Source: JAVBKA01 sp031546715 (GTDB lineage Bacteria > Bacillota > Clostridia > Oscillospirales > UBA929). From it: 13,123 bases of DNA. A program made the translations under genes and the position numbers. Numbering within the stretch: position 1 is the stretch's first letter; every line of letters begins with the position of its first letter. Location of the stretch: the NCBI GenBank assembly GCA_031546715.1, contig JAVBKA010000049.1, forward strand, positions 1 through 13,123. Direction: 5' to 3'. Positions 1-8,633 of the stretch are shown piece by piece. The notes under the pieces are model-generated. The model worked only from the letters and a program-made list of their open reading frames with translations. It made no database searches and was not told the DNA's origin.

Positions 1-23
1 TAACCGTCTCGGTTTGGTCGGAC

Positions 24-76
24 GAAAATTTTGGAACCTCCATTCCGCTACGCTTCATTGCAGTTCCAAAATTTTC
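24..76. repeat. 14-bp perfect inverted repeat beyond the broken yhcG end
   Basis: GAAAATTTTGGAAC at 24-37 is the exact reverse complement of 63-76, with 25 bases between. No T-run follows on either strand, so it is not a standard terminator. It lies just past the point where yhcG homology stops, in DNA that does not look like the rest of the cassette, so it may be the end of a small mobile or repetitive element. I do not recognise a named repeat family. The repeat is seen directly; the mobile origin is inference. Confidence 0.6.
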
Positions 77-105
77 AAGCACAGAATCCATGTGTCATGA
101 TGTTT

Positions 106-1014
106 TCAAAAAGTGTGTCTTGACTGGGAGGACACTTTAATCATACCTCGCTTATTTTTGCAGAGCAAAAGCCCGATAGTAGGATTATCATGTTCAGTTT
201 TTAACAAATCATCAACCGCCGAAATATAAAAATTCAACTTCCCTGCATATTCTGGTTTGAAATCTCCAGTTTTCAATTCTATGATAACATAACAGCGAAG
301 CTTTAGATTGTAAAACAGAAGGTCGATGTAGAAGTCCTCACTTTCGACTTCAATATGATACTGGTTGCCGAGAAACGCAAAACCAGTACCAAGTTCAAGT
401 AGTAGTTTCGTGATATTTTTTACGAGTTCCGATTCAATCTCACGCTCAATCATGCCCTCGCGATATTGAATGAAATCGAACATATATGGATCCTTTATCA
501 TTTGCTCAGCCAGTTCGCTTTGCGGCGGCATGAGCCGCTGCTTAAAGTTGCTCGCTTTCTTCGTTAGGGTCTGTCGCTCATACAGTCCATTTTCGATTTG
601 TTCCTTGAGTGTATCAACTGACCAGCCAGCTTCAGCGTTACGTGCTGCATACCACAAAAAAATCTCGCGGTCTTTCACTTTGTCCAAGAGTGCGTTGCTG
701 TGCGTCCATGTTAATTGTGCAGTTAGCGACTGCACAATTTCAAATTCAGAAAATGTTTTGGCAAACTTTGCCATGTATTTCAAATTACGAATCGAATAGC
801 CCTTCACATCAGGGAAGTCGAGCTTAATGTCACGAGCGAGGTTTTCTATAAACTTATTTCCCCATACACTGTTCTCATTTATCACTTTCCCAATATTCCA
901 ATACAATGTAAACAGCTCACTGTTCGCGGTCACCAAGACCCGACGCTGCGCCGCCCGTATATGTGTCTTAACTGCGTCCGCAACCGAGAGATATTCGTTA
1001 TTGTTGATGAGCAT
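106..1014 (-). CDS. yhcG: YhcG-family PD-(D/E)XK nuclease, 3'-truncated
   Basis: Residues 1-160 match the DUF1016 N-terminal domain of YhcG-type proteins (LYWNIG near 38, VKGYSIRNLKYM near 70). Residues 175-288 carry the PD-(D/E)XK nuclease domain, with D231 in YIDLLF and E246-L-K248 in IELKTG as likely metal-binding and catalytic residues. The family is linked to DNA cleavage in defence and mobile contexts; the substrate here is unknown. Homology stops after GLLLCKNK (residue 288). The last 14 residues are unrelated, and the usual C-terminal stretch (a few dozen residues in relatives) is missing, so the protein is probably truncated, though the catalytic core remains. A GGGGG-type ribosome site precedes the ATG. 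The gene starts 20 bases after the helicase stop codon, so the two form one operon. It could retain activity. Confidence 0.8.
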   Translation of the reverse strand: MLINNNEYLSVADAVKTHIRAAQRRVLVTANSELFTLYWNIGKVINENSVWGNKFIENLARDIKLDFPDVKGYSIRNLKYMAKFAKTFSEFEIVQSLTAQLTWTHSNALLDKVKDREIFLWYAARNAEAGWSVDTLKEQIENGLYERQTLTKKASNFKQRLMPPQSELAEQMIKDPYMFDFIQYREGMIEREIESELVKNITKLLLELGTGFAFLGNQYHIEVESEDFYIDLLFYNLKLRCYVIIELKTGDFKPEYAGKLNFYISAVDDLLKTEHDNPTIGLLLCKNKRGMIKVSSQSRHTF

Positions 1015-1034
1015 ATTTAATCACGCCCCCTTTT

Positions 1035-2000
1035 TTATTGTTTTATTCGGAGTTTGCCATCTGCATCTTCCTCTATAGTTCTTTGTTGAACGAGGATCTT
1101 AAATGCTAATTCAAACTTATCCTTAATTTTACTGCCTTGCCGTTCCCAGCCATAGCCATACAAAGCAGTTTCCTTGAATAGCCCAACTTTGTCCAATCCA
1201 AAATCGTTTTCAAGAACTTTACGCATTGTTTCTGCCATATCTTTTGACGGTATATCCTTTGCTTGCCAACTATAATAACGCGAACGTAGCGTGATAAATT
1301 TTTGCTGCACTCCCTCTTGTATACTTTCGTGGACGGTCTGTGTACTCACATCTAAAAAATCAGTCATCTTTGTCGATGAAAAACTTGAACTTGGAGCAGT
1401 TTCACGGTAATCATTAATTGAGTTTTTAACGACGTCTAATAACCGTGAACCTTCGGTAGTGCGATCTTTAATCCAATCAGTTGACCATATACGGTATATT
1501 TTCCAACCCATATCTTCAAGCACAGTTTGTCGCAGTCTATCGCGCTCCCTAGCTGTTCTCGCAGAATGATACATAGCTCCATCACATTCAATGCCAATAG
1601 CAAACCGCCCAGCGTATTGCGGATGCCGAACAGCCATATCGATACGATAACCTGAACAACCTACTTGGGTCACGACATCAAAACCGTTGGTTGTAAGAAA
1701 TTCGTGAACAGATGCTTCAAAGGGGGAATCGAACCATTCATCACTATCGGTGGACACTTCGCCAAGAATGGCATTTGCGCCGTTGATGGCAAAGTCTATG
1801 TATAGACGCAAGAGTCTTGGACCTTGTCCACTTACGCGTTCAGGGTCAATGTCTGTAGGTCGAATAGAGCCTACAAGTTTAAGGTTGTACCGCGCTCTTG
1901 TTATTGCGACGTTGAGTCGGCGTTCCCCACCATTGCGGCTTAATGGACCGAAATTCATAGGAAATTTGCCAGTTGCATCTGGGGCATATCCGATACTAAA
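1035..2000 (-). pseudogene. Helicase C-terminal fragment: motif VI, Vsr-like nuclease, DUF3320
   Basis: This is the 3' part of the giant gene, left of the IS. The first available ATG (1958) yields 307 residues, but the true frame runs in from 2000. Numbering from 1958: motif VI RRLNVAITRAR at 13-23 (arginine finger region); a Vsr/MTES_1575-like nuclease at about 75-170 with SPFE at 78-81, D107 in YRIDMAV, E124-C-D126 in IGIECDG and H131, followed by RIWSTDW; and a DUF3320-like tail at about 235-305. The nuclease residues are all present, so the fragment is intact at sequence level. It lacks its own ribosome site and would be made only by chance internal initiation. It ends in TAA, 20 bases before yhcG. 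Confidence 0.85.
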
Positions 2001-2004
2001 TATA
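2001..2004. repeat. Target-site duplication TATA, left copy
   Basis: TATA directly abuts the left inverted repeat, and the same four bases abut the right repeat at 3266-3269. Keeping only one copy restores the helicase reading frame and gives a sensible protein junction, so this is a genuine 4-bp duplication from one insertion. Confidence 0.85.
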
Positions 2005-2020
2005 GGGCACCTCTAAAAAC
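2005..2020 (+). repeat. IS left terminal inverted repeat (16 bp)
   Basis: GGGCACCTCTAAAAAC matches the complement of 3250-3265 at every position; the match ends at 2021/3249. Confidence 0.92.
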
Positions 2021-2146
2021 CGTGAAAAACGTTAAAAACAAATAGTCAAAACCCGAAATATTGCAATCAGGTTCGTAAATCGGCAAAATTAGCCAATTTA
2101 ACATCTCGATTCTGCCCATTTTCCTAAAAATGTGCGCACCTCTCCC

Positions 2147-3178
2147 TTAGTTGGTGGCTCGGATTTTTGCGCGACACAAATAAGCATACCTGCTTAGGTT
2201 GTAGGCAAGGTTTTTCAATGCAACTGCGCTGGCGGCTCTGCGCATGCCGATGCAGCGCACAAATATACCGCCCATCGAATTGGTCATGTGCCCGAAAACG
2301 TGTTCTACTCTTGCGCGAATCTTTGATTTTTTGCGATTCAACTCTTTTTGTTCTTCCGTTAGGGGGCGGCTTCGATACCCCTTTTCGTGTATTCTTAATT
2401 TTAAATCAGGATTTTTCTCAAAGATTTTACTGTGTAATTCCTCACCGACATATGCGCTGTCCGCATACATTTCTGTGTCTTTTTCGTCAATAAGATTTAC
2501 AATTTCCCGACTGTCATGTACAGCAGCATCCGTCACTGAAAACTCAACAATCAGTTTGCTGTCTTTATCAACCTTGACATGATCCTTGTAGCCATAATGG
2601 GTTTCGTCGTTTTTCTTTGTCCAACGCGCATCCGTATCTTTTTGGCAGCGTTTGGATTCCTTCCAATCCTTCGGTGTTTCGCCTGTCTTGATTTTTTCGT
2701 TTTCATCCCGCGTGTTGCGCTGACGGGGAGCATCCACAAAACTAGCGTCCACAATGCTACCTGTGCGTGTAATTACACCTTGTGTTTCAAGCTGTTTGGT
2801 GAAAAGTATGAATAATTCCTTGTCTGCTCCGTTTTTACTTAGGGTTTCGCGGAACAGCCATATGGTTTTCGCATCGGGTACCTTCTCGCCAAGTGATAAT
2901 CCCAGAAACCGTTGAAAACTCAGGCGATCGTTGATCAGATATTCTGTATTGTCGTCCGATATCATGTACCATTGTTGAAGAAGCAAAATCTTGAACATCA
3001 GACAATAATCCCACGGCGGTCGTCCACCGGCACCTTTGGGTTCTTTTGAAAATACGGCGTTCAGAATCGGCCGGAACTTCTCCCAGTTTACCGCTGAAGC
3101 TACTTTCTCCAAAGGATCCCCTATATCGCTCAAACGCTTAAGGCGATTATCTTCATCTAACAATCCCATTTGCTTCAT
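2147..3178 (-). CDS. IS5-family DDE transposase
   Basis: Cuts and rejoins the IS ends. In 343-residue numbering from the chosen start, the catalytic triad is D144 (IVDASFVDAPRQRN), D240 (MYADSAYVGEE) and E292 (RARVEHVFGHM), the standard IS5-group signatures. The N-terminal third holds the DNA-binding region (GDPLEKVASAVNWEKFRPIL, GRPPWDYCLMFKILLLQ). The open frame extends to an ATG at 3226 (359 residues). I prefer ATG 3178 because an extended -10 box (TGGTATAAT) lies inside the longer frame and because AGGTGG stands 6 bases before 3178; relatives also begin near this methionine. No stop or frameshift is present and the protein looks functional. It lies antisense to nothing else and within the helicase gene on the same strand, so IS transcription could run into the helicase 3' part. 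Confidence 0.92.
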   Translation of the reverse strand: MKQMGLLDEDNRLKRLSDIGDPLEKVASAVNWEKFRPILNAVFSKEPKGAGGRPPWDYCLMFKILLLQQWYMISDDNTEYLINDRLSFQRFLGLSLGEKVPDAKTIWLFRETLSKNGADKELFILFTKQLETQGVITRTGSIVDASFVDAPRQRNTRDENEKIKTGETPKDWKESKRCQKDTDARWTKKNDETHYGYKDHVKVDKDSKLIVEFSVTDAAVHDSREIVNLIDEKDTEMYADSAYVGEELHSKIFEKNPDLKLRIHEKGYRSRPLTEEQKELNRKKSKIRARVEHVFGHMTNSMGGIFVRCIGMRRAASAVALKNLAYNLSRYAYLCRAKIRATN

Positions 3179-3184
3179 CTTGTT

Positions 3185-3214
3185 CCACCTCATCATTTTG
3201 TTACTCTCATTATA
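3185..3214 (-). promoter_or_regulatory. Transposase extended -10 box and ribosome site
   Basis: On the minus strand TGGTATAAT gives a consensus TATAAT at 3214-3209 with the TGn extension; no good -35 is visible 16-18 bases upstream. AGGTGG at 3190-3185 is the likely ribosome site for ATG 3178. The -10 lies within the longest possible transposase frame, which argues for the shorter start. Confidence 0.55.
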
Positions 3215-3249
3215 CCACGTTTTCACTTAACTTGCTGGCTTTTTCCTGA

Positions 3250-3265
3250 GTTTTTAGAGGTGCCC
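3250..3265 (-). repeat. IS right terminal inverted repeat (16 bp)
   Basis: Perfect complement of 2005-2020. It is followed directly by the right TATA duplication at 3266-3269 and then by uninterrupted helicase coding sequence. Confidence 0.92.
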
Positions 3266-3269
3266 TATA
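3266..3269. repeat. Target-site duplication TATA, right copy
   Basis: Matches 2001-2004 and lies immediately outside the right inverted repeat. In the helicase frame it belongs to the codons ATT ATA of DTII. Confidence 0.85.
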
Positions 3270-5542
3270 ATAGTATCTCGCTCATCCCCTTGAACAGTTT
3301 CGAGGTTTTTGATAAATAAGTATTCTTCGTTATCCTCTTTGAAAAACGATTCAAAGGTCGGGTTTGCACGGCGTTTCTCAATAATTGCATCCTGTATTGC
3401 GGATTGTTGTACTTCTCCAAAGGCAATAATTCCGAGGCTCCTGTTCGGATACAAGACAAAATGTTCAAACACAAGGGCTGTGACTCTTGCGGCTTCCGCT
3501 TTGTTACCGTTTTTTCCTCCACGGTCATAAGTGCCACCTTGAACGTGAACATACTCCACGCCCATTCCTTCCGCTTTTTCAACAGAGGAAGGGAATGTTG
3601 TAAGATTGCCTTGATATATCTTTGCATTTGAAAATGCTATCAAATGTTCATGACGGCTACGGTAATGCCACAACAAAGTCTGCGTTGGCAACATCGTTGC
3701 CTCATCGAGTAAAGATTCGTATGCGCCGGCATCATTAACTTCACCGTCATCGTCTTCTTCGTATTCATCGGTGGTAGAGATAGATGATGCAAAGAAATCG
3801 CTAGGTGGTAATTGTTTGCTATCTCCGGCTATTATAGCTTGTTTTGCCCTGAAAATCGCGCCGACAGCATCCTCGGTACGCACCTGCGACGCTTCGTCGA
3901 ATATAACAGTGTCAAATTCAAAACTGCTATTGCCAAGGTATGTACTCACGGATAGTGGGGACATCATCATGCAAGGTTTCAAAGTTGGAAGAAGTTCTGG
4001 CAATGCAGCGATTAACAGCCGTGTCGGCATTAGTTTGCGTTGTTTTGCCATTTCGCGGCGAAGCAAGGCAATTTCTCCATTTGCTGAATAAGCGTCGAAG
4101 TTAGGTAGACGAGCAATGAGTTTTGAAATAACGATAGCCTTGGATACATCTAAATGTGATTTATCGAGATCTTTAAATAGAGCAATTCTCTCGTCTTGCC
4201 GCAACCGTCTAAAATCTTGCACATGCGAATACTGGGGGATTACCGCGTCGAGCCATGAGCGAAAAAAGCATTTCTTAAAAACTGGGACTATTTCGCTTGC
4301 GCCTAGTCTGAGTTCTTTTGCTGTTGTAAGGTAAGCGTTAATGCCTAACTCACCAAGTTGTTTTTCGGCTATGCGATAATCAATTAAGTATTCCAAACTC
4401 GCAAAGTTGTCTTTGCAATTCTTCACCACATCTGACAACTGGATTAGAGAAGAACTGTAAAGGGTTTGTTTTACACCATCATCAAACAATGAAACAAATT
4501 TTTCGTTATTTGGTGTAATAATAGTCAACCATTTGTTCAATGTTTGTATATTTTTATTGATTTTATCATGCAATACAGAGTGGCGCTCGCAGACGCTGAT
4601 AATAAAACTATTGGCTAGAGAATAATGTATCACAGATGCTTTAAACGTTGCACACCAATTCAACATTGACCGCAATTCAACAAAGTCTGTATCTTCGTTT
4701 ATTTCTTTATCAAGGGTACTGCCAAGGTCGTCACAAACCATACACAATTTTTGTTCTTTTTCACTTAATGCTTTTTTAAAATCAGTAGCTGTATGATTGA
4801 TTGCGGTTATTGACTTTTGCTTTTCAGATGATAACCGCACATTTACACTATCTAAGGACGCAATAACTTCTCCTAAATTTGCAACTATCTCCTTTAGTTC
4901 TGTTTCAGCAATGCATAAAGAATCGTCCGCATTGCGGACAACCTCACACTGATGTTCATATGCATTTCTTTTAATCAAAATATCATTAACGGCATCGAGA
5001 ATGGATAATCCTTGCTCGTGGTCAAGTTTTATTGTTCTTTTGCAACAAGCAAGGAGGCTTTTACGGTTTTGCCTATAAGAACCGACCATGCGTGTAAAAA
5101 ACGAACGATATTCGACGCGATAAAGTGATAATAATTTTGAAATGTCTAAAGACAATATTTTCTCGTCATAATCTTGCAGCAGGGCCTCTTGTGACGATTG
5201 CCAGATTGTCAACAAATCTTCACAGCGACTTTTTTCAGCAATACTCAACTCTTGTTGTTTGTCGCGTTTTGCTAAAACAACCTCAGCAATATTCTTAATG
5301 TCCATAGCTCTTACATAGTTATCTAAACTACCTATAACAGCATCCAAATCTAACGAAACCCACATAGAAGGAACAACCGGTGAAGCCATAACACAGTCAT
5401 AGATTTGTTGTATATCTTTTGTGTTCGCAATACCCCAGCTTATATTTGTGCCAAACATTTCATTTGTATCAGCAAAAATATTTAAGCCGTCATCTATTTG
5501 GCAAACCAAAGCTTCGGTATCGACAAGAAAACGCTGCCGAAA
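3266..5542 (-). pseudogene. Helicase middle fragment: coiled insert plus motifs II-V
   Basis: This is the middle of the giant gene, between the TAG codon and the IS. The first usable start is TTG at 5509, but the frame is open and continuous back to the TAG at 5545-5543 (FRQRFLVDTEA follows the TAG). With TTG 5509 as residue 1, residues 60-460 are a long, mostly helical insert without an obvious catalytic motif. Motif II VIFDEASQ is at 535-542, motif III AGDSKQLPP at 561-569, WHYRSRHE at 614-621 and VQGDERD at 739-745. An acidic run (DEYEEDDDGE) follows motif III at 581-590. In the disrupted gene the frame runs four codons into the IS and stops at TAA 3256-3254. Alone it lacks Walker A and cannot hydrolyse ATP. 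Confidence 0.85.
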
Positions 5543-7006
5543 CTAAAATGTAGGCAATTGCGTAAGCACACATCCATTCCACGGATTATTCTGTTGATAA
5601 CCACTTTTCAACACAATTCTCGTTACTTCTTCAAGTGCGCTTTCGCATTGCGACAAAAGTACGGGCGTAAAGTTTTCAGCATTGGCTTGTACAAAGTCTA
5701 TATTGCGAAGGTTTTCGTACTGCGAAAGATAACCACTTACTTGATAGATCGTCTTACCCAGTGGCTCAATAACAGCATGTAACTCTGCGGCATAGCTATT
5801 CAAGGCATTGCGAATTTCTTTCAACCGATATAGACGGCTATATGCATCTTGTTGCAAACTTGCCTTTTGTCGTGATAACCGCATTGACCGTCCGCATTGT
5901 TCAAGAATTTCTTGTCTCCTGGCTTTGTGGCTATGCAATGTTAAACAAAACTGCTCCAATCCTGCTTGCGACAACCGTTTGTAAACGACTTCAAGCGCAG
6001 CCATTTTTTCTGAAACGAAAAGAACCTTTTTTCCATCAGCTATCAGCTCGGCAATGATGTTAGTAATCGTTTGGCTCTTTCCTGTTCCTGGTGGTCCTTG
6101 TAGCACGAAGCTTGCACCGCGTTTAGCCAGCAATATAGCGTCTTGTTGACTTGAATCGGCATCTACTACCGAAAACACATCACGTGGTTCAGTCTTATCG
6201 TGTTCGTATGCACTTATGTCAGATATAGATGTTCCGTCGCGTAATACTTCGCCATTAATTGCACGAACAATATGATGTCCGCGTATTTTGTCGGCATTTC
6301 GTTCTAAATCGCGGTACATATTAATTTTCATGAAAGAAAACAAAGATAACTGGGTGGTTTCACTTGAGATATTCCAACCTAATGATTTTACAGCTTGCGT
6401 GACGTCGTTGAGATATTCGGACAAAGCAATTTCCTCTGTGAATGCAGGCAGTTCAATACCAAAATCACTAAGAAGTTTTTGTTCTAAAGAATAATTTGCA
6501 CTAATTTCCTCATCTGAGCGTGACAAAATAATAGGAGAAAATAAATCTTCTTGAGTCAATTTAACAGGCACTAATAATAAGGGCGAACGCATTTCTTGAC
6601 CTTCTGTGCCGTTGTCTATCCAGTTAAGGAATCCAAAAGCAAGGTGTAAGGCGTTTAATCCTTTTTCTTCGGTAAATTCCTTTGCTTTTTTCATCAAACT
6701 GCGTAAAGTTTTATAAGTTTCGTTAGGTGTTTGATTCGTATGAATACCAGATGTCAACGAAATTAATTCAATTTCCGCTTCGTGTTTATGCTCCAAAGTA
6801 ATTAACGGTACAGGAAAAGAAAGCGTATCATCACTTTCTGTCATTAACGACCAAATTTGATTACAAGAAGGTGAATTTATCAGTAAAGAATGGCGTTGTA
6901 CACGTTTCCCATCTTTAGGCAAGGGGCAGTTTATTAATCGGTTGCGTTTCCCTAAGTCAAGCAATCGATTTTTCCAAAACTCAAGTTTTACATCAATATT
7001 CTGCAT
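5543..7006 (-). pseudogene. Helicase N-terminal fragment: DUF4011 and Walker A
   Basis: This 487-residue piece is the only part with a normal start and ribosome site. Residues 7-27 (LEFWKNRLLDLGKRNRLI) are the DUF4011 signature. A Q-motif-like DADSSQQDAI is at 282-291 and Walker A GPPGTGKSQT at 304-313, with a motif Ia-like VLFVSEKMAALEVVYKRL after it. It ends at TAG (5545-5543). The same frame stays open for another 759 codons, so the stop is an isolated nonsense codon and not a frameshift. If translated alone it would bind nucleotide but lack Walker B, so it would be an inactive ATPase remnant. No other complete gene in the window ends in TAG, but that is a small sample. Confidence 0.88.
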
Positions 7007-7064
7007 AATAGCCCCCGTTATTCATGTTTTCTCAATTAAAAGTAATACTTATCATATGAAACCG

Positions 7065-7262
7065 TTAAGAATCATTTTTTGTTAGTTTGGCAGTTTTTGT
7101 CCGCCCATCAAGCGGTTTAGTGGCATCTTTGGGTATAAGGCAAATTTGTGAAACTCTTTCTGCTCCAACTATTTTTCCCTGTGCGCATAATGATTGAACT
7201 TGGCGTTCCGTTATTCCCCATTTCTCTGATGCTTGTAACGGTGTTATCCATTCTAAACTCAT
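7065..7262 (-). CDS. Small helix-turn-helix protein, first gene of the cassette
   Basis: A 65-residue protein. Residues 5-40 (ITPLQASEKWGITERQVQSLCAQGKI) form a MerR/excisionase-like helix-turn-helix, followed by a short strand (VGAERVSQICLIPKDA) like the wing of such domains, and a basic tail. A GGAG site lies 7-8 bases before the ATG. It is 58 bases upstream of the helicase gene on the same strand and just behind a good promoter, so it leads the operon. By family it probably binds DNA. It may autoregulate the cassette or act as an accessory subunit; the sequence does not say which. It appears intact, unlike both genes after it. Similar small HTH proteins often sit beside toxin or defence genes. 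Confidence 0.75.
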   Translation of the reverse strand: MSLEWITPLQASEKWGITERQVQSLCAQGKIVGAERVSQICLIPKDATKPLDGRTKTAKLTKNDS

Positions 7263-7299
7263 ACGCTGCTCCTATCCAAATACAGTCGATTTTGTAAAC

Positions 7300-7328
7300 A
7301 TCATAGCACGGCCCAGCGAATAATACAA
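7300..7328 (-). promoter_or_regulatory. Predicted promoter of the defence cassette
   Basis: Minus strand: -35 TTGTAT (7328-7323), 17-base spacer, extended -10 TGC-TATGAT (-10 hexamer 7305-7300). The -35 is weak (3 of 6), but the -10 is 5 of 6 with a TGn extension. Transcription would start near 7293, about 30 bases before the HTH gene's ATG. The promoter appears intact although the genes below it are broken. Confidence 0.55.
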
Positions 7329-7560
7329 GGTAAGACAGAATGTTTTACAAGTTTCGCTATAAGCCATTTGCATCACCGAAAACTTCCACGTATTAACAGC
7401 AACGCTAATGAGTTAAAGCTAAAACTGCAAGGTTGTACATATAACCTTGCAGTTTTATATCTTGGTTGGTTGACAGATGGAAGACTGTTTGTTTTACGTC
7501 AACATTGTTATAAATTTAATCTAATAAATAGCTAGTCGTTGATTTATCCGAAATACCCTT
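7329..7560. other. Intergenic gap between the defence cassette and the ICE relic
   Basis: I see no convincing gene on either strand here. It separates the minus-strand cassette promoter from the plus-strand SNF2 fragment and contains one strong hairpin (7421-7456, listed separately). TTGACA hexamers occur at about 7476 and 7559 on the plus strand, but neither has a -10 box at 16-18 bases, so I do not call promoters. Confidence 0.5.
7421..7456. terminator. 14-bp perfect hairpin, probable bidirectional terminator
   Basis: AAAACTGCAAGGTT (7421-7434) pairs perfectly with 7443-7456 around an 8-base loop. The stem has A-runs on its left and T-runs on its right on both strands, typical of a bidirectional rho-independent terminator, though the downstream T-runs are short. 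No intact gene points into it from either side now, so its original gene may have been deleted. Confidence 0.55.
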
Positions 7561-7562
7561 GA

Positions 7563-8633
7563 CAAAACAGTTCCAAAAATCTTTTCTTATATACTAAAAT
7601 GCGGAATGTAGCTGGTATCTCTCAAACAGAAGCGCAGAAGTCAAGTGATTTATTTATGAAATGTCGATATTTAGATGACCTAACTAACTGCAAAGGGGTC
7701 ATTTTTGCCACAGGAACACCTGTAAGCAACAGCATGACAGAATTATACACCATGCAGAGATACTTGCAATTTGATACGCTGAAGGAACTTGGATTAGTGC
7801 ATTTTGATGCGTGGGCATCTACCTTTGGTGAAACTGTTACATCAATAGAGCTTGCGCCGGAAGGAACGGGCTACAGGGCTAGGACACGCTTTGCTAAATT
7901 CCACAATCTTCCTGAGCTTATGTGCATGTTTAAGGATGTTGCAGATATAAAGACTGCGGACATGCTCAATCTTCCACGACCAAAAGCCGTGTTCAATACA
8001 ATAGTTGTAAAACCATCTGAAATACAGAAGGATATGGTTTCAGGGCTTTCAAAAAGAGCTGCGGCAGTACATAGAAAACTGGTTGAACCACACGAGGATA
8101 ATATGCTCAAAATTACCAGCGACGGGCGAAAAATAGGACTAGACCAGCGTATGATTAATCCGCTGTTACCTGACGACCCAAGCAGCAAGGTAAATGCATG
8201 TATGAACAATGTATTCAATGTTTGGGAAAGCACCAAAATTGACAGCTTAACTCAGCTGATATTCTGCGATTTCTCCACACCCAACGCTGATGGGCGATTC
8301 AATGTATATGATGATATCAAGAAAAAACTAATGGAAAAAGGTGTTCCAGATAAAGAAATAGCATTTATCCATGATGCTAATACAGAGGAACAGAAAAAAG
8401 AGTTATTCGCTAAGGTAAGAAAAGGTCAAGTTCGAATATTGCTCGGCTCTACGTCTAAAATGGGCGCAGGCACGAACGTGCAGGACAGGCTAATTGCTTT
8501 GCATGATTTAGATGCTCCTTGGCGACCTAGCGACCTTGAGCAACGAGCAGGACGCATTGTACGTCAGGGAAATCTTAATCCAGAGGTTACTATATGCAGA
8601 TATGTAACCGAAGGTACGTTTGATGTATGCTGA
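7563..8633 (+). pseudogene. SNF2-type helicase fragment from an integrative element
   Basis: From ATG 7599 this reads as 344 residues, but homology begins upstream at about 7572 (SKNLFLYTKM) after an in-frame TGA at 7560. The fragment has ATGTPVSN at 38-45 (motif III), GSTSKMGAGTN at 283-293 (motif V) and RAGRIVRQGN at 316-325 (motif VI). These are signatures of the very large SNF2 helicase or methylase-helicase proteins of clostridial conjugative elements. The N-terminal ATPase lobe with Walker A and B is missing. The C-terminus stops at VTEGTFDVC, where relatives continue. The ATG at 7599 is an internal methionine with no ribosome site. It is a double-ended remnant, almost certainly inactive. 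The preserved frame suggests a fairly recent loss. Confidence 0.85.

Larger units (their letters stand above)
2005..3265 (-). mobile_element. Complete IS5-family insertion sequence, 1261 bp
   Basis: The element is bounded by 16-bp perfect terminal inverted repeats (GGGCACCTCTAAAAAC at 2005-2020; complement at 3250-3265) and flanked by TATA duplications. It carries one transposase gene on the minus strand with all three acidic catalytic residues. Length, single ORF, 4-bp duplication and transposase type all fit the IS5 family. About 126 bases beyond the transposase stop (2021-2146) are non-coding; they hold a partial repeat of the end motif (GCACCTCT at about 2136-2143). The element sits in helicase motif V. 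Nothing about it looks decayed, so it may still be mobile. I cannot name the exact IS. Confidence 0.92.
1035..7006 (-). pseudogene. Giant DUF4011-helicase-Vsr-DUF3320 protein, disrupted by an IS and a TAG codon
   Basis: Three collinear minus-strand pieces (7006-5543, 5542-3266, 2000-1035) make one gene. Deleting 2005-3265 plus one TATA leaves 4707 bases, exactly 1569 codons. The rebuilt junction reads DTIIFSIGYAPD, a smooth helicase motif V region. The order is DUF4011, superfamily 1 ATPase split by a long helical insert, Vsr-like PD-(D/E)XK nuclease, then DUF3320. From memory of the defence-island literature this is the layout of Hhe-type anti-phage proteins; that assignment is family knowledge, not shown here. 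The predicted role is ATP-driven movement on DNA coupled to cleavage. Two independent lesions, TAG at 5545-5543 and the IS, make the full protein impossible without readthrough and excision. The start ATG at 7006 has a GGGGG site about 7 bases upstream and follows the HTH gene in an operon. Confidence 0.88.

Noticed and set aside
24..76. The left inverted repeat as a terminator for the cassette
   Set aside because: The loop is 25 bases long and no T-run follows on the minus strand.
470..1078. Several plus-strand open frames of 70-110 codons opposite yhcG
   Set aside because: They lie wholly antisense to a recognised protein, lack ribosome sites and match no family; they are shadows.
1035..1958. 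An independent 307-residue nuclease gene
   Set aside because: It begins mid-helicase before motif VI, without a ribosome site, and joins the upstream piece exactly once the IS is removed.
2167..2815. Open frames on both strands inside the transposase gene
   Set aside because: The transposase frame has a full DDE signature; the others are out-of-frame shadows.
3254..5509. A separate 751-residue gene starting at TTG 5509
   Set aside because: The frame is continuous with the upstream helicase through a single TAG and no ribosome site supports the TTG; its last codons are IS sequence.
5543..5545. TAG as a reassigned sense codon in this organism
   Set aside because: Only one case is visible and the gene is already broken by an IS; a nonsense mutation is simpler. 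Kept as a finding to test, not as a call.
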